DNA from: Blastococcus mobilis
Lineage (GTDB): Bacteria > Actinomycetota > Actinomycetes > Mycobacteriales > Geodermatophilaceae
Assembly (NCBI RefSeq): GCF_900188025.1
Contig: NZ_FZNO01000021.1
Coordinates: 41,370 to 105,369 of the forward strand
Direction: 5' to 3'
Length of the DNA stretch: 64,000 bases
The notes below the pieces were generated by a model. That model had not been told where the DNA came from and did no database searches. It saw only the letters and a list, made by a program, of their open reading frames with translations. Each line of letters opens with the position of its first letter. Position 1 is the stretch's first letter. Positions 24,579 to 32,407 of this stretch are shown in pieces. The position numbers and the translations under genes were made by a program.

Positions 24579-25517
24579 TCAGTCGCTGTTCCGGCCGTCC
24601 CGCCAGTAGCCCATGAAGGCGACCGAGCGGCGGTCGATGCCGCGCTCCTGGACCAGGTGGCGTCGCAGACCCTTGACCACGCCTGCCTCGCCGGCGAGCC
24701 AGGCGTACACGCCCGAGGATCGGCCCGGCGCGGCGTCTTCCGGTGGCACCTCCCAGAGGATGCCGGCGTCCACGTCGACGTCGTCGAGTTCGATCCCGGC
24801 CCTGGGGGAGAGGGTGTCGGCCAGCTCCTCGAGTGCGTCCATGACGGCAGCGGTCAGCAGTGCGCCCCGCGGAGCGGGTGGTGTGCCGTCGTCCGGCCGG
24901 CGCGGCAGCCAGGTGATCTCGACGCCCGCGGGCGCGGCCGTGTTGAGCGCGTCCGCGGGCGTCGGCACCTCCAGGAGCACCCGCGCGGGACGGTCCGCGG
25001 AAAGGCTCTCGACGATGGCGCAGACGGCGGGCACCGCGGTCTCGTCGCCGGCGATCAGCAGGCACGAGGCGTCGGCCGGCGGTTGCCACTCGAAGCCGCC
25101 GGTCGGGCCGGGGAACCTGGCGTTCGGTGCGATGAGCACGATCTCGTCGCCGACGACGGCGGTCTCGGCCCAGGCGGAGGCCGGGCCGGTCGCCCCGTGC
25201 AGCACGAAGTCGACGTCGACCTCTCCGCGTTCGGGCCGCAGCGCGCGGATGGTGTACGTACGGATCGGCATCCGCCGCTCGTCGGGCAGGGCCCGCCAGG
25301 CGCCGTACCAGTCGGACTCCGACGGGCAGTCGTCGATCCCGCGGCCGGGCAGCGGCAGCATGACCTTGATCCGCTGGTCCCGGCCGTTCGACGTGAGGTC
25401 GGCCATGTCGGCGCCGGTGAAGGTGACCCGCAGGAAGCTCGGGCTCAGCCGCTGCAGCCGCGACACCCGGACGGCGAAGGGGCGGTACACGGGAACCTCG
25501 AGTACCTCGACCGTCAT
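24579..25517 (-). CDS. Siderophore-interacting protein (FAD ferric-siderophore reductase)
   Basis: 312 residues. SIP family: FAD domain with RMPIRTYTIRALRPERGE (RxYT flavin motif), VDFVLHGATGPASAWA, then an NAD(P)H-binding-like domain with LLIAGDETAVPAVCAI and a C-terminal VYAWLAGEAGVVKGLRRHLV. It ends GYWRDGR as is usual. These enzymes reduce Fe(III)-siderophore in the cytoplasm so that iron is released. An IdeR-type box lies 31 bases upstream and is shared with the divergent siderophore-binding lipoprotein gene, so both should be repressed when iron is sufficient. Confidence 0.93.
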   Translation of the reverse strand: MTVEVLEVPVYRPFAVRVSRLQRLSPSFLRVTFTGADMADLTSNGRDQRIKVMLPLPGRGIDDCPSESDWYGAWRALPDERRMPIRTYTIRALRPERGEVDVDFVLHGATGPASAWAETAVVGDEIVLIAPNARFPGPTGGFEWQPPADASCLLIAGDETAVPAVCAIVESLSADRPARVLLEVPTPADALNTAAPAGVEITWLPRRPDDGTPPAPRGALLTAAVMDALEELADTLSPRAGIELDDVDVDAGILWEVPPEDAAPGRSSGVYAWLAGEAGVVKGLRRHLVQERGIDRRSVAFMGYWRDGRNSD

Positions 25518-25548
25518 GCGCCCTCCTCGACCGCCCGCTCGATCTTGC

Positions 25549-25567
25549 TTAGGTTAGCCTCACCTGC
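25549..25567. promoter_or_regulatory. IdeR/DtxR iron box between SIP and siderophore-binding genes
   Basis: TTAGGTTAGCCTCACCTGC matches 16 of 19 positions of the IdeR/DtxR consensus TTAGGTTAGSCTAACCTAA. It sits 31 bases before the SIP start and 86 bases before the lipoprotein start, where it could block both divergent promoters when Fe(II)-IdeR binds. Confidence 0.82.
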
Positions 25568-25653
25568 CTTCTGCGGCGGAGTCTGGCACACGGTCGCGGA
25601 GGGATCCAGCGGCGCGGCCCACCGGCGGGACGCGCCCTTCCCGAAGGAGAACG

Positions 25654-26610
25654 ATGAGACGCACTGCCCTGTCCACGACCGGCGTGGCCCTCGTCCTCGC
25701 GCTGTCCCTCACCGCGTGCGGGGGCACCGACGACACCGAGTCGGCCGCCGCGCCGACGGCCACCGAGGACGCGGCCTTTCCGCGCACGGTCGAGCACGCC
25801 ATGGGCAGCACGGAGATCCCGGAACGGCCGGAGCGGGTGGTCGTGCTGGACACCGGCGAGCTGGACGCCGCGCTCTCTCTCGGCGTCACGCCGGTCGGCG
25901 CCGTCACCACCGCCGTCTCGGAGGACTCCCTGAGCTACCTGGCCGACGACGCCGGCGACGTGGCGGTCGTCGGCACGATCGCCGAGCCGAACCTCGAGGC
26001 GATCGCCGCCCTCGAGCCGGACCTCATCCTCTCGAACAAGACGCGGCACGAGGACATCTACGAGGAGCTGTCGCAGATCGCCCCCACGGTCTTCGCCGAG
26101 CGCGTCGGCGCCGTGTGGAAGGAGAACTTCCGGCTCGACGCGGAGGCGCTGGGCTTGGCGGACGAGGCCGAGGAGCTGCTCGAGACGTACGGGGCCGACG
26201 CCGCCGCGCTGGGCGAGGACATCGGCGACCCGGCCGGGACGACGGTGAGCACCATGCGGTTCGTCGAGGGCGCCATCCGCGTCTACACGGCGGAGTCGTT
26301 CATCGGCACGGTCATGTCCGACATCGGTCTGGATCACCTGCAGCTGCCCACCGCGGAGGTCGCCACCTTCGCCGAGCTGAGTGCGGAGCAGGTCACCGAG
26401 GCCGACGCGGAGATCGTCCTGTACTCGTCCTACGGCGCGGCTGACGACTCCGGTGAGGCCACGGTCGTCGCCGGCCCGCTGTGGCCGCGGCTGACCGCCG
26501 TCGCCGAGGGGCGGGCCTTCGCCGTGGAGGACGACGTCTTCTACACCGGCATCGGCCTGCGCGCGGCCACGCTCCAGCTGGCGGAGCTCCGCGATCTGCT
26601 GGTCGACTGA
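25654..26610 (+). CDS. Iron-siderophore ABC transporter substrate-binding lipoprotein
   Basis: 318 residues, FecB/FepB-type class III binding protein. The lipobox LTACGG gives a lipidated Cys near residue 21. Family features: FPRTVEHAMGSTEIPERPERVVVLD at the start of the fold, EPNLEAIAALEPDLILSN in lobe one, and the helical backbone EAEELLETY. It captures ferric siderophore outside the membrane. No permease or ATPase gene is adjacent, so the importer core must lie elsewhere. A strong hairpin terminator follows at 26680. Confidence 0.92.
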   Translation: MRRTALSTTGVALVLALSLTACGGTDDTESAAAPTATEDAAFPRTVEHAMGSTEIPERPERVVVLDTGELDAALSLGVTPVGAVTTAVSEDSLSYLADDAGDVAVVGTIAEPNLEAIAALEPDLILSNKTRHEDIYEELSQIAPTVFAERVGAVWKENFRLDAEALGLADEAEELLETYGADAAALGEDIGDPAGTTVSTMRFVEGAIRVYTAESFIGTVMSDIGLDHLQLPTAEVATFAELSAEQVTEADAEIVLYSSYGAADDSGEATVVAGPLWPRLTAVAEGRAFAVEDDVFYTGIGLRAATLQLAELRDLLVD

Positions 26611-26679
26611 AAGAGGACCCCTCCGCCCTCCACGCCTCGCAGGCTCGGCGCGGGACCCGGCAGAGGGGCCGAACGACGT

Positions 26680-26707
26680 GGGCCGCTTCCCGTACGGGAA
26701 GCGGCCC
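26680..26707. terminator. Bidirectional hairpin terminator
   Basis: A perfect 12-base stem (26680-26691 with 26696-26707) and a 4-base GTAC loop lie between the converging siderophore-binding and bacterioferritin genes, 69 bases after one and 24 after the other. It is symmetrical enough to serve both strands. Confidence 0.85.
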
Positions 26708-26731
26708 TCGGTGCGTTCGGGGGAGCGGCGG

Positions 26732-27244
26732 TCAGGGCGTCTCGGTGGAGATCTGCGCGGCGAGGTACTGCGGCGCACCGACCCGCTCGATGGCGGCCAG
26801 CTGCGCCTCGAACCAGTCGGCGTGCTTCTCCTCGTCGCGCACCATCTCCTCGAAGACGGCGGCGGTGCCGTGGTCGCCGAGGTCGTGGCACTCCTTCGCC
26901 GAGGCGTTGAACTGGGCGACCGCCGCCTTCTCGCCGTCGAGCGCGAGCACCAGCATCTCCTCGGCGGTCTCGCCGACCCGGATGGCGCCCAGGCGCTGCA
27001 GGTTCGGGTGGCCGTCGAAGAGCAGGACGCGCTGGATCAGGTCGTCCGCGTCACGCATCTCGTCGATCGACAGGTCGTAGAAGACCTTGCCGAGCTTGGG
27101 CAGGCCCCACCCGTCGAGCATGCGGGCGTTCAGGAAGTACGTGTTGGTGACGGTGAGTTCGAAGGTCAGCGCGTCATTGAGCAGTTCGACCACACGGGGG
27201 CTAACGGGCTGCACCAGCCACTCCCAATTCTCGTTCGGCCGCAT
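26732..27244 (-). CDS. bfr: Bacterioferritin with an altered ferroxidase ligand
   Basis: 170 residues from ATG 27244. Four-helix ferritin fold with the bacterioferritin pattern: LTFELTVTNTYFLNARML (E29), SIDEMRDADDLIQRV, NLQRLGAIRVGETAEEML, E105 and RDEEKHADW (E138, H141). Met63 matches the haem ligand Met52. Ferroxidase ligands E18, E51, E94, E127 and H130 of E. coli have counterparts, but the position of His54 is Asp65. The N-terminus has about ten more residues than usual. It overlaps the bfd gene by 44 bases. Stores iron; transcribed after bfd from an IdeR-box region. Confidence 0.88.
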   Translation of the reverse strand: MRPNENWEWLVQPVSPRVVELLNDALTFELTVTNTYFLNARMLDGWGLPKLGKVFYDLSIDEMRDADDLIQRVLLFDGHPNLQRLGAIRVGETAEEMLVLALDGEKAAVAQFNASAKECHDLGDHGTAAVFEEMVRDEEKHADWFEAQLAAIERVGAPQYLAAQISTETP

Positions 27245-27434
27245 GCTCTTCGGTACGGCGTTCGGCTCCGACCGGGCAATGCTGACACACGAGCTCACGG
27301 AGGGAGCTGATGCAGTTGCCACAGGTGCGCCCCGCCCCGGTCTCGCGGGCGACGTCGGCCACGCAGCGGGCGCCGTTGGCGATGGACTCGAGGACGTCCC
27401 GGTCGGTCACCACGTTGCAGTGGCACACGTACAT
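27201..27434 (-). CDS. bfd: Bacterioferritin-associated ferredoxin (Bfd-like [2Fe-2S] protein)
   Basis: 77 residues. Four cysteines in Bfd order (MYVCHCNVVTDRDV and GAGRTCGNCISSLRELV), CxC then CxxC, bind a [2Fe-2S] cluster. Bfd passes electrons to bacterioferritin so that stored iron is released as Fe(II). The stop lies inside the bfr reading frame, giving a 44-base overlap and implying translational coupling. The tail after the second Cys pair is longer than in E. coli and ends in a low-complexity Ala/Glu/Arg stretch. The gene is about 70 bases from an IdeR box. Confidence 0.9.
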   Translation of the reverse strand: MYVCHCNVVTDRDVLESIANGARCVADVARETGAGRTCGNCISSLRELVCQHCPVGAERRTEEHAAERELGVAGAAR

Positions 27435-27501
27435 GGCACTCGCCTCACCGGTCGTGCGAACAGGGCCTGCCTCCCAGAGGCTCGACCCTGGGCACTGGGA
27501 T

Positions 27502-27520
27502 GCAGGTTAGCCTGACCTAA
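27502..27520. promoter_or_regulatory. IdeR/DtxR iron box upstream of bfd-bfr
   Basis: GCAGGTTAGCCTGACCTAA matches 16 of 19 positions of the IdeR/DtxR consensus. It lies 68 bases upstream of the bfd start and 57 bases upstream of the divergent PEP-mutase-family gene. In mycobacteria IdeR activates bacterioferritin while repressing siderophore genes. Whether it activates or represses here cannot be seen. Confidence 0.8.
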
Positions 27521-27576
27521 GTGACCGCCGTCAAGTGTCCTGGTCAGAAAGCCGGCGGGTGTTCTAGGTTCGCCCC

Positions 27577-28359
27577 GTGCCCGACCTCGCTGCCCGAGCT
27601 CGCATCTTGCTCGACCTGCACACCGCACCGGAGATCCTCGTCCTGGCCAACGTCTGGGACGTCGTCTCCGCGCGGGTGGTCGCCGCGACCGACGGTGTCC
27701 GTGCCCTGGCCACCGCCAGTCACTCCATCGCGGCGACCTTCGGCTACGAGGACGGCGAGAAGATCCCGCTGGACCTGCACCTGGACATGGTCGGCCGGAT
27801 CGTCGCCGCCGTGGACCTGCCGGTGACGATGGACATGGAGGCGGGCTACGGCAACCCCGGGGAGACCGCCCGCCTGGCGATCGGGGTGGGCGTCGTGGGC
27901 GGCAACCTCGAGGACCGGATGAAGCCGCTGGACGACGCCGTCGCCGCGGTCGAGGCCGTCCTCGCCGCCGGCCGCGATGCGGGCATCGACTTCGTGCTCA
28001 ACGCCCGCACCGATGCCTTCGTCCGCGCACCGGAGGACGCCGACCGGGCCGACGTGCTGGCGGAGGCGATCCGCCGGGGGCGGGCGTTCCTCGACGCGGG
28101 GGCGCCCGTGGTGTTCGTGCCGGGCGTGGTGGCGCGCCCGGAGATCGAAGCCCTGGTCGAGGCGCTCGGGCCGCGGAAGGTCAGCCTGATCAGTGCGCCC
28201 GGCCGCTCGTTGCCGGCCGCGGAGCTGCAGGACCTGGGGGTCGCGCGGGTGTCGACCGGGCCCTTCACCCAGCGGGTCGCACTGACCGCGCTCCAGCACG
28301 CGACGGCCGAGGTGATCGGGGGAGGAGTGCTCCCTGCGGGCACCCGCGCGCTGAACTGA
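27577..28359 (+). CDS. Isocitrate lyase/PEP mutase superfamily protein
   Basis: 260 residues, GTG 27577. TIM-barrel enzyme of the PEP mutase/isocitrate lyase branch: ILVLANVWDVVSARVVAA, then LPVTMDMEAGYGNPGETARLA with the metal-binding DxE, GGNLEDRM, FVLNARTDAFVRA, VFVPGVV and KVSLISAPG. The catalytic Cys loop of isocitrate lyase (KKCGH) is absent, so it belongs to the oxaloacetate decarboxylase/carboxyphosphonoenolpyruvate-mutase-like group of unknown substrate. The methyltransferase gene follows after 19 bases. Confidence 0.85.
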   Translation: MPDLAARARILLDLHTAPEILVLANVWDVVSARVVAATDGVRALATASHSIAATFGYEDGEKIPLDLHLDMVGRIVAAVDLPVTMDMEAGYGNPGETARLAIGVGVVGGNLEDRMKPLDDAVAAVEAVLAAGRDAGIDFVLNARTDAFVRAPEDADRADVLAEAIRRGRAFLDAGAPVVFVPGVVARPEIEALVEALGPRKVSLISAPGRSLPAAELQDLGVARVSTGPFTQRVALTALQHATAEVIGGGVLPAGTRALN

Positions 28360-28378
28360 AGAAGGACCGGGAGGCGCG

Positions 28379-28906
28379 GTGCGCGCGTCCGAGGGGCTGG
28401 CCTGGATGGCGGACGTCGTCGCCCCGTCCGGCGCCGACCGGGTGCTGGAGGTCGGCTGCGGTCACGGCGTCCTCGTCTCGCCGCTCGCCGCCAGGCTGAG
28501 CGGCGGGCTGGTCGTGGGCGTCGACCGGTCACCCACGATGATCGCCACAGCGGCCCGCCGGAACCGGCAGGCCATCGAGGCCGGGCGGGTCCGCCTCACG
28601 ACCGCCACCCTGATCGAGGCCGACCTCGGCCCCCGGAAGTTCGACCTCGTCGTCTCGTTCGACGTGCGGGCGTTCTGGACCCCGCCCGCAGCCGAGTGGG
28701 ACGTCGTCGATCGCGTGCTGGCGCCGGGCGGCCGCGCCGTCGTCGCCTGGTCGGTGATGGCTCCGGGGGCTGCCTCCTCGATCGAGGAGGCGGTGCGCCG
28801 GCTCGCCGGTGCCCGGGGCCTCCTACCGGTCGGCGTGCACCGGGGGAGGACGGCACCGATGGAGTCGGTCGCGGTCGAGCTGACCAGGAGCCGGACGGCA
28901 CCCTGA
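28379..28906 (+). CDS. Class I SAM-dependent methyltransferase
   Basis: 175 residues, GTG start with GGGAGG seven bases upstream. SAM motif I is VLEVGCGHGVLVSPLAARL, the acidic residue after strand 2 is in VVGVDRSPTMIATAARRN, and motif post-II is FDLVVSFDVRAFWTPP. The substrate is unknown. The C-terminal substrate-recognition part is short, so it may act on a small molecule. It probably shares a transcript with the PEP-mutase-family gene. Confidence 0.82.
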   Translation: MRASEGLAWMADVVAPSGADRVLEVGCGHGVLVSPLAARLSGGLVVGVDRSPTMIATAARRNRQAIEAGRVRLTTATLIEADLGPRKFDLVVSFDVRAFWTPPAAEWDVVDRVLAPGGRAVVAWSVMAPGAASSIEEAVRRLAGARGLLPVGVHRGRTAPMESVAVELTRSRTAP

Positions 28907-28941
28907 AGGCGCGGGCGGCGCTGGTGTGTACGACGGGCCGA

Positions 28942-30147
28942 CTACGCCGCGACGCCGACCGACTGCGTCGCCGGTCGCGAGGGCGCGGCGGCGGGCTCGC
29001 CGGCGTCCGCGGGTGATCCGGGGTCGACCCGCGCGGTGGCCGGGACGAGGCGGTCCCTCAGCGCGAGCACGGGGCGCTCCACGAGCACGGTGGCGGTCAC
29101 CCCGACCACGATCGCGGACCCGTACTTCGCCAGCTGTGCCAGGGGAGTGGTCGAGCCGTAGCCGAGTCCTGGCAGGTGGTCCAGGACGACCTGTGCCGCG
29201 AGCAGGTGCCAGATGTAGATCCCGTAGGAGTAGCGGCCCAGCATCGCCAGCGGACGGCTGAGCCAGCCGGCACGGGGGACCCATGCGGCTCCGTGGAGGA
29301 GCAGCAGGAAGCCCGCGCCCGTGACGTAGGCGACCGTGTAGCCGACCGTGCTGCCCAGTACGCCCTGCTTGCCCACGGTGGCCAGGAACCAGATCCCGGC
29401 CGCGGTCACCACGGCCCACGGCCATCGCCGCTGCAGGAGCCGCTCGAACGTCGCTGGTGCATGGACGCGCACCACGGCGAGCAGTACACCGGCCGCGAGC
29501 GAGTCGACCCGGAAGTGCGTTCGCCACTGCAGGCGGACCTCGCTGACCCCGGTCACCACGCCGGCGACCCGCAGGGTCAGCGCCGCCACGAGCACGCCCA
29601 GGAGGACGACCACGAGCAGACGCACGGGCCTGCGCCGGCGGGCGAGGATCGGGAAGGCCACGGCCAGCGCCAGGTAGAAGTGCTCCTCCACGGCGAGGGA
29701 CCAGAGGTGCGCCAGCGACGTCCCGGCGTAGTTCTGCACGTGCAGGGCGTTCTGCCACAGGTAGGACGCCCACGGCTCGGCACCGACGACGGCGTGCACG
29801 GCGAGGAAGACGTACAGGACCGGCCAGAGCTTCAGGACGCGGCGAGCGGTGAACCGGCGCCCGTCGAACCCGCCGGTCCGGGCGTGCTCCCGGAGGACCA
29901 GCTGTCCGAGAAGGAAGCCGCTGAGCACGAAGAACAGGTCCACGCCGGCCCACCCGAAGACCCGGCCCGGCCACTGCAGGGCGTCCAGCGCGAGGCTCCC
30001 GCTGGGTTCGGGGCTGAAGTGCCAGCCCAGTGCCAGGACGATGGCGACACCTCGGACGACATCGAGGTCGAGCCTCCGACGGCCCCTCGGTGGTCGGGCC
30101 TCCCGACGTCGCGCGCGCAGGGCCGAGGGGAAGGTGAGTGATGACAT
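28942..30147 (-). CDS. Acyltransferase family 3 (OafA/YrhL-like) membrane protein
   Basis: 401 residues with about ten membrane helices. RRLDLDVVRGVAIVLALGWHF carries the Arg and the catalytic His of the family, FFVLSGFLLGQLVLREHART the second signature (FFVLSGFL), and YSYGIYIWHLLAAQVVL the late GIYLxH-like motif. Such enzymes move acetyl or other acyl groups across the membrane onto surface glycans, wall polymers or antibiotics. No partner SGNH domain is fused. It stands alone. The N-terminus is Arg-rich. Confidence 0.88.
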   Translation of the reverse strand: MSSLTFPSALRARRREARPPRGRRRLDLDVVRGVAIVLALGWHFSPEPSGSLALDALQWPGRVFGWAGVDLFFVLSGFLLGQLVLREHARTGGFDGRRFTARRVLKLWPVLYVFLAVHAVVGAEPWASYLWQNALHVQNYAGTSLAHLWSLAVEEHFYLALAVAFPILARRRRPVRLLVVVLLGVLVAALTLRVAGVVTGVSEVRLQWRTHFRVDSLAAGVLLAVVRVHAPATFERLLQRRWPWAVVTAAGIWFLATVGKQGVLGSTVGYTVAYVTGAGFLLLLHGAAWVPRAGWLSRPLAMLGRYSYGIYIWHLLAAQVVLDHLPGLGYGSTTPLAQLAKYGSAIVVGVTATVLVERPVLALRDRLVPATARVDPGSPADAGEPAAAPSRPATQSVGVAA

Positions 30148-30372
30148 CCGGTGCCAGGCTATGAGCGGAGGGTCGTCGTCGCCCGCCGAGATCGGTCGCT
30201 GTGACCGACGCCGCTGCGTCCTCGCCGAGGGCGTGCGGTGTCCTCCCTTCGGAGGAGCCGGGCCCGGTCATCGGCCCTCGGCTCAAGCTCACCGGCCCTG
30301 CTGCCGATCACCCGGTCAGGTGAACGGAGGACCCTGCCTCCGCACCCCTGTCATCGGTGAGGAGCAGTCGTC

Positions 30373-31080
30373 GTGCCCGCACAGTCCGTGCTCGTCGTGG
30401 AGGACACCGACGAGATCCGCGAGCTCGTCACCACGGTGCTGCGCCGGGCCGGGTTCGACGTCCGCGAGGCGGCCTCCGGGGCCGCGTGCCTCGACGAGGT
30501 CCGCCGTGACGCCCCCGACCTGATCGTGCTCGACCTCGGGCTCCCCGACGCCGACGGCACCGAGATCTGTCGGCAGATCCGGGCCGAGACGCAGTGCTAC
30601 GTCCTGATGCTGACCGCGCGCGCCGAGGAGGTCGACCTGCTCATCGGGCTGGCCGTCGGCGCCGACGGGTACATGGCCAAGCCGTTCTCCCCGCGGGAGC
30701 TGGTCGCGCGGGTGCAGGCGATGCTGCGCTTCCCTCGGACCGCCCCTGCGGCGGCCGGGCCTGCGGCTGTTGCCGAGGAGTCGGTGCGCCGGCTCGCCGA
30801 GCTCGAGGTCGACGAGGGGAGCCGCGAGGTGCGGGTGGACGGCGCCGTCGTCGACCTGACCCGTACCGAGTTCGACCTGCTCGCCGCCCTGGCCTCCCGG
30901 CCGGGCCGGGTGCTGCAGCGGGAGACGCTGCTGCGCGAGGTCTGGCAGACCGACTGGGAGGGCAACCTCCGGCTGGTCGAGGCCCACATGTCCAACCTGC
31001 GCCGCAAGCTCGTGGCCGCCGGCCTGAACTCGCCCGAGATCCGCACCGTGCGTGGAGTGGGTTACCGGCTCGTCGCCTGA
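30373..31080 (+). CDS. OmpR/PhoB-family response regulator
   Basis: 235 residues, GTG with GAGGAG upstream. Receiver: acidic pair E10/D11, phospho-acceptor D54 (LIVLDLGLPD), T81 region (MLTARA) and K103 (GYMAKPF). Winged helix about 140-232: VVDLTRTEFDLLAALASRPG, VEAHMSNLRRKL, IRTVRGVGYRL. No kinase gene is directly beside it, but a histidine kinase and two more receivers lie within 6 kb. The 11-base direct repeats at 34191-34220 fit an OmpR-family binding site and make a local target possible. Confidence 0.92.
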   Translation: MPAQSVLVVEDTDEIRELVTTVLRRAGFDVREAASGAACLDEVRRDAPDLIVLDLGLPDADGTEICRQIRAETQCYVLMLTARAEEVDLLIGLAVGADGYMAKPFSPRELVARVQAMLRFPRTAPAAAGPAAVAEESVRRLAELEVDEGSREVRVDGAVVDLTRTEFDLLAALASRPGRVLQRETLLREVWQTDWEGNLRLVEAHMSNLRRKLVAAGLNSPEIRTVRGVGYRLVA

Positions 31081-31732
31081 CCGGCGAGGGCCTGCCCGCC
31101 CCTCTCGACACGTGCGCAGACGCTCACCAGCTGCATCAGCCGGGCGTGCGCCACGATCCCGCGCCCGGCGTTCTCGGCGATGGCGTGCGAGGCGGCGGCG
31201 ATCTCGGTGTGACCCATGCGGTCACTGGCCTCGGCCAGGATCTCGGCGGCCGTCGCGACGGCCAGGGCGTCGCCCTCCTGCGCGCTCGTCGCGATCGACG
31301 CCAGCCGGTGCGGCAGGGCACTCACGTACATCTCCGCGGCCCGCTCGAGCCCGTCGGTCCCCGTCTGCGCGACGGGCGGTGCGACGTCCGGAGTCGATCG
31401 CACGGCCGGTGCCATGCCCTGCATGACGTCCACGAACAGTCGCGGGTCGACGGGTTTGGCGAGGCAGGCCACCGCTCCCGCGGAGGCGGCCAGTGAGCGC
31501 ACCTGCTGGGTCCGGGGCGACGTCGTCACGAGGAAGCGGGCGCGGCTGCCGTTCTGCCGCAGCCGGCGCATGAGCGTCGCGCCGTGCCCGTTGCGCATGG
31601 ACATCTCCGTGACCACCAGGTCGGGTCGATGACGGCGGCCACCCGGAGGGCGGCGTCGGTGCCGACGGCCTGGTGGACGCGCCAGCCGCCCAGCTGCAGC
31701 AGGGTGGTGATCCGGCGACGGGCGGCGGAGGA
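31062..31732 (-). pseudogene. Decayed tandem copy of the Rec-Hpt gene
   Basis: Directly after the stop of the intact Rec-Hpt gene the same protein repeats, beginning at the ARRRITTLLQLGGW level, so the first about 12 residues (acidic pair) are missing. A one-base deletion in the G-run 31623-31625 shifts the frame. Downstream of that, DLVVTEMSMRNG has Glu in place of the phospho-acceptor Asp, and the Hpt helix reads AEILAEASDRMGH, with Glu for the phosphorylated His. Lys of CLAKPV is kept. The 3' end overlaps the converging OmpR-type gene by 19 bases. Every phosphotransfer residue is lost, so it is either dead or a non-signalling decoy. Confidence 0.8.
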
Positions 31733-32407
31733 TCAGACCCGCGCCAGCTCCTGGAGTTCGACGACCCTGGCGTGTGCCATGACGCCGCGGCGGGCGTCGG
31801 CGGCGATGGCTCGGCAGACCGAGGCGACCTCGGGATGCCCGAGCTGGCCGCTGGTTCCGGCGAGGGTGTGCGCGGCCGAGACGACGGCCGGCGCGTTCCC
31901 GGACCGGGTGCCGGAGGCGATGGCCCTGAGGCGGCCGGGCAATGCGTCGACGTACATCTCGTGGAGCCGGTCCATCAGTTCGGCGTCGACGTCCGCGTCG
32001 TGCAGGTCGGCCCATTCGCGGACCTCGGTGAGGGGGACCTGAGCAGCCGGCCCCGTGGTCCGGCTGCGCAGGAAGTCGAGAAGGAGGCGTGCCCCGACCG
32101 GCTTGGCGAGGCAGGCCATCGCGCCGGCGGTGACCGCGTCGGCCCGGACCTCGTCGCTGGGGTCGGAGGTGACCACGAGGAAACGGGCGCGGGAGCCGTT
32201 GCGGCGCATCCGGCGGAGCATCGCCGGGCCGTTCCCGCCGGGCAGCGACACGTCGGTCACGACGAGGTCGACGTCGATGGAGGCGGCCTGCCGGAGCGCG
32301 TCCGCGGCGTCGGCCGCCTCGCGGACGTGCCACCCGCCGAGACGGAGGAGCCCGGCGACCCGGCGGCGGGCGTCGGCCTCGTCGTCGACGACCAGGGCGG
32401 TCAGCAC
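31733..32407 (-). CDS. Receiver-Hpt two-domain phosphorelay protein
   Basis: 224 residues, GTG 32407 overlapping the preceding gene by 7 bases. Receiver domain: ALVVDDEADARRR (D8/D9), phospho-acceptor D52 (LVVTDVSLPGG), K102 (CLAKPV). Then an Hpt-type helical bundle with His180 in AAHTLAGTSGQLGH (HxLxGxS, the phospho-His motif). It can both take and pass on phosphate, as in a multi-step phosphorelay. No DNA-binding domain. It is co-transcribed with the SipW/TasA-like genes, so a relay seems tied to fibre production. Confidence 0.83.
   Translation of the reverse strand: MLTALVVDDEADARRRVAGLLRLGGWHVREAADAADALRQAASIDVDLVVTDVSLPGGNGPAMLRRMRRNGSRARFLVVTSDPSDEVRADAVTAGAMACLAKPVGARLLLDFLRSRTTGPAAQVPLTEVREWADLHDADVDAELMDRLHEMYVDALPGRLRAIASGTRSGNAPAVVSAAHTLAGTSGQLGHPEVASVCRAIAADARRGVMAHARVVELQELARV

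Noticed and set aside
30192..30208. TCGGTC-N5-GACCGA inverted repeat as an operator
   Set aside because: Six-base arms in GC-rich DNA are expected by chance, and no second copy was seen near the OmpR-type gene.
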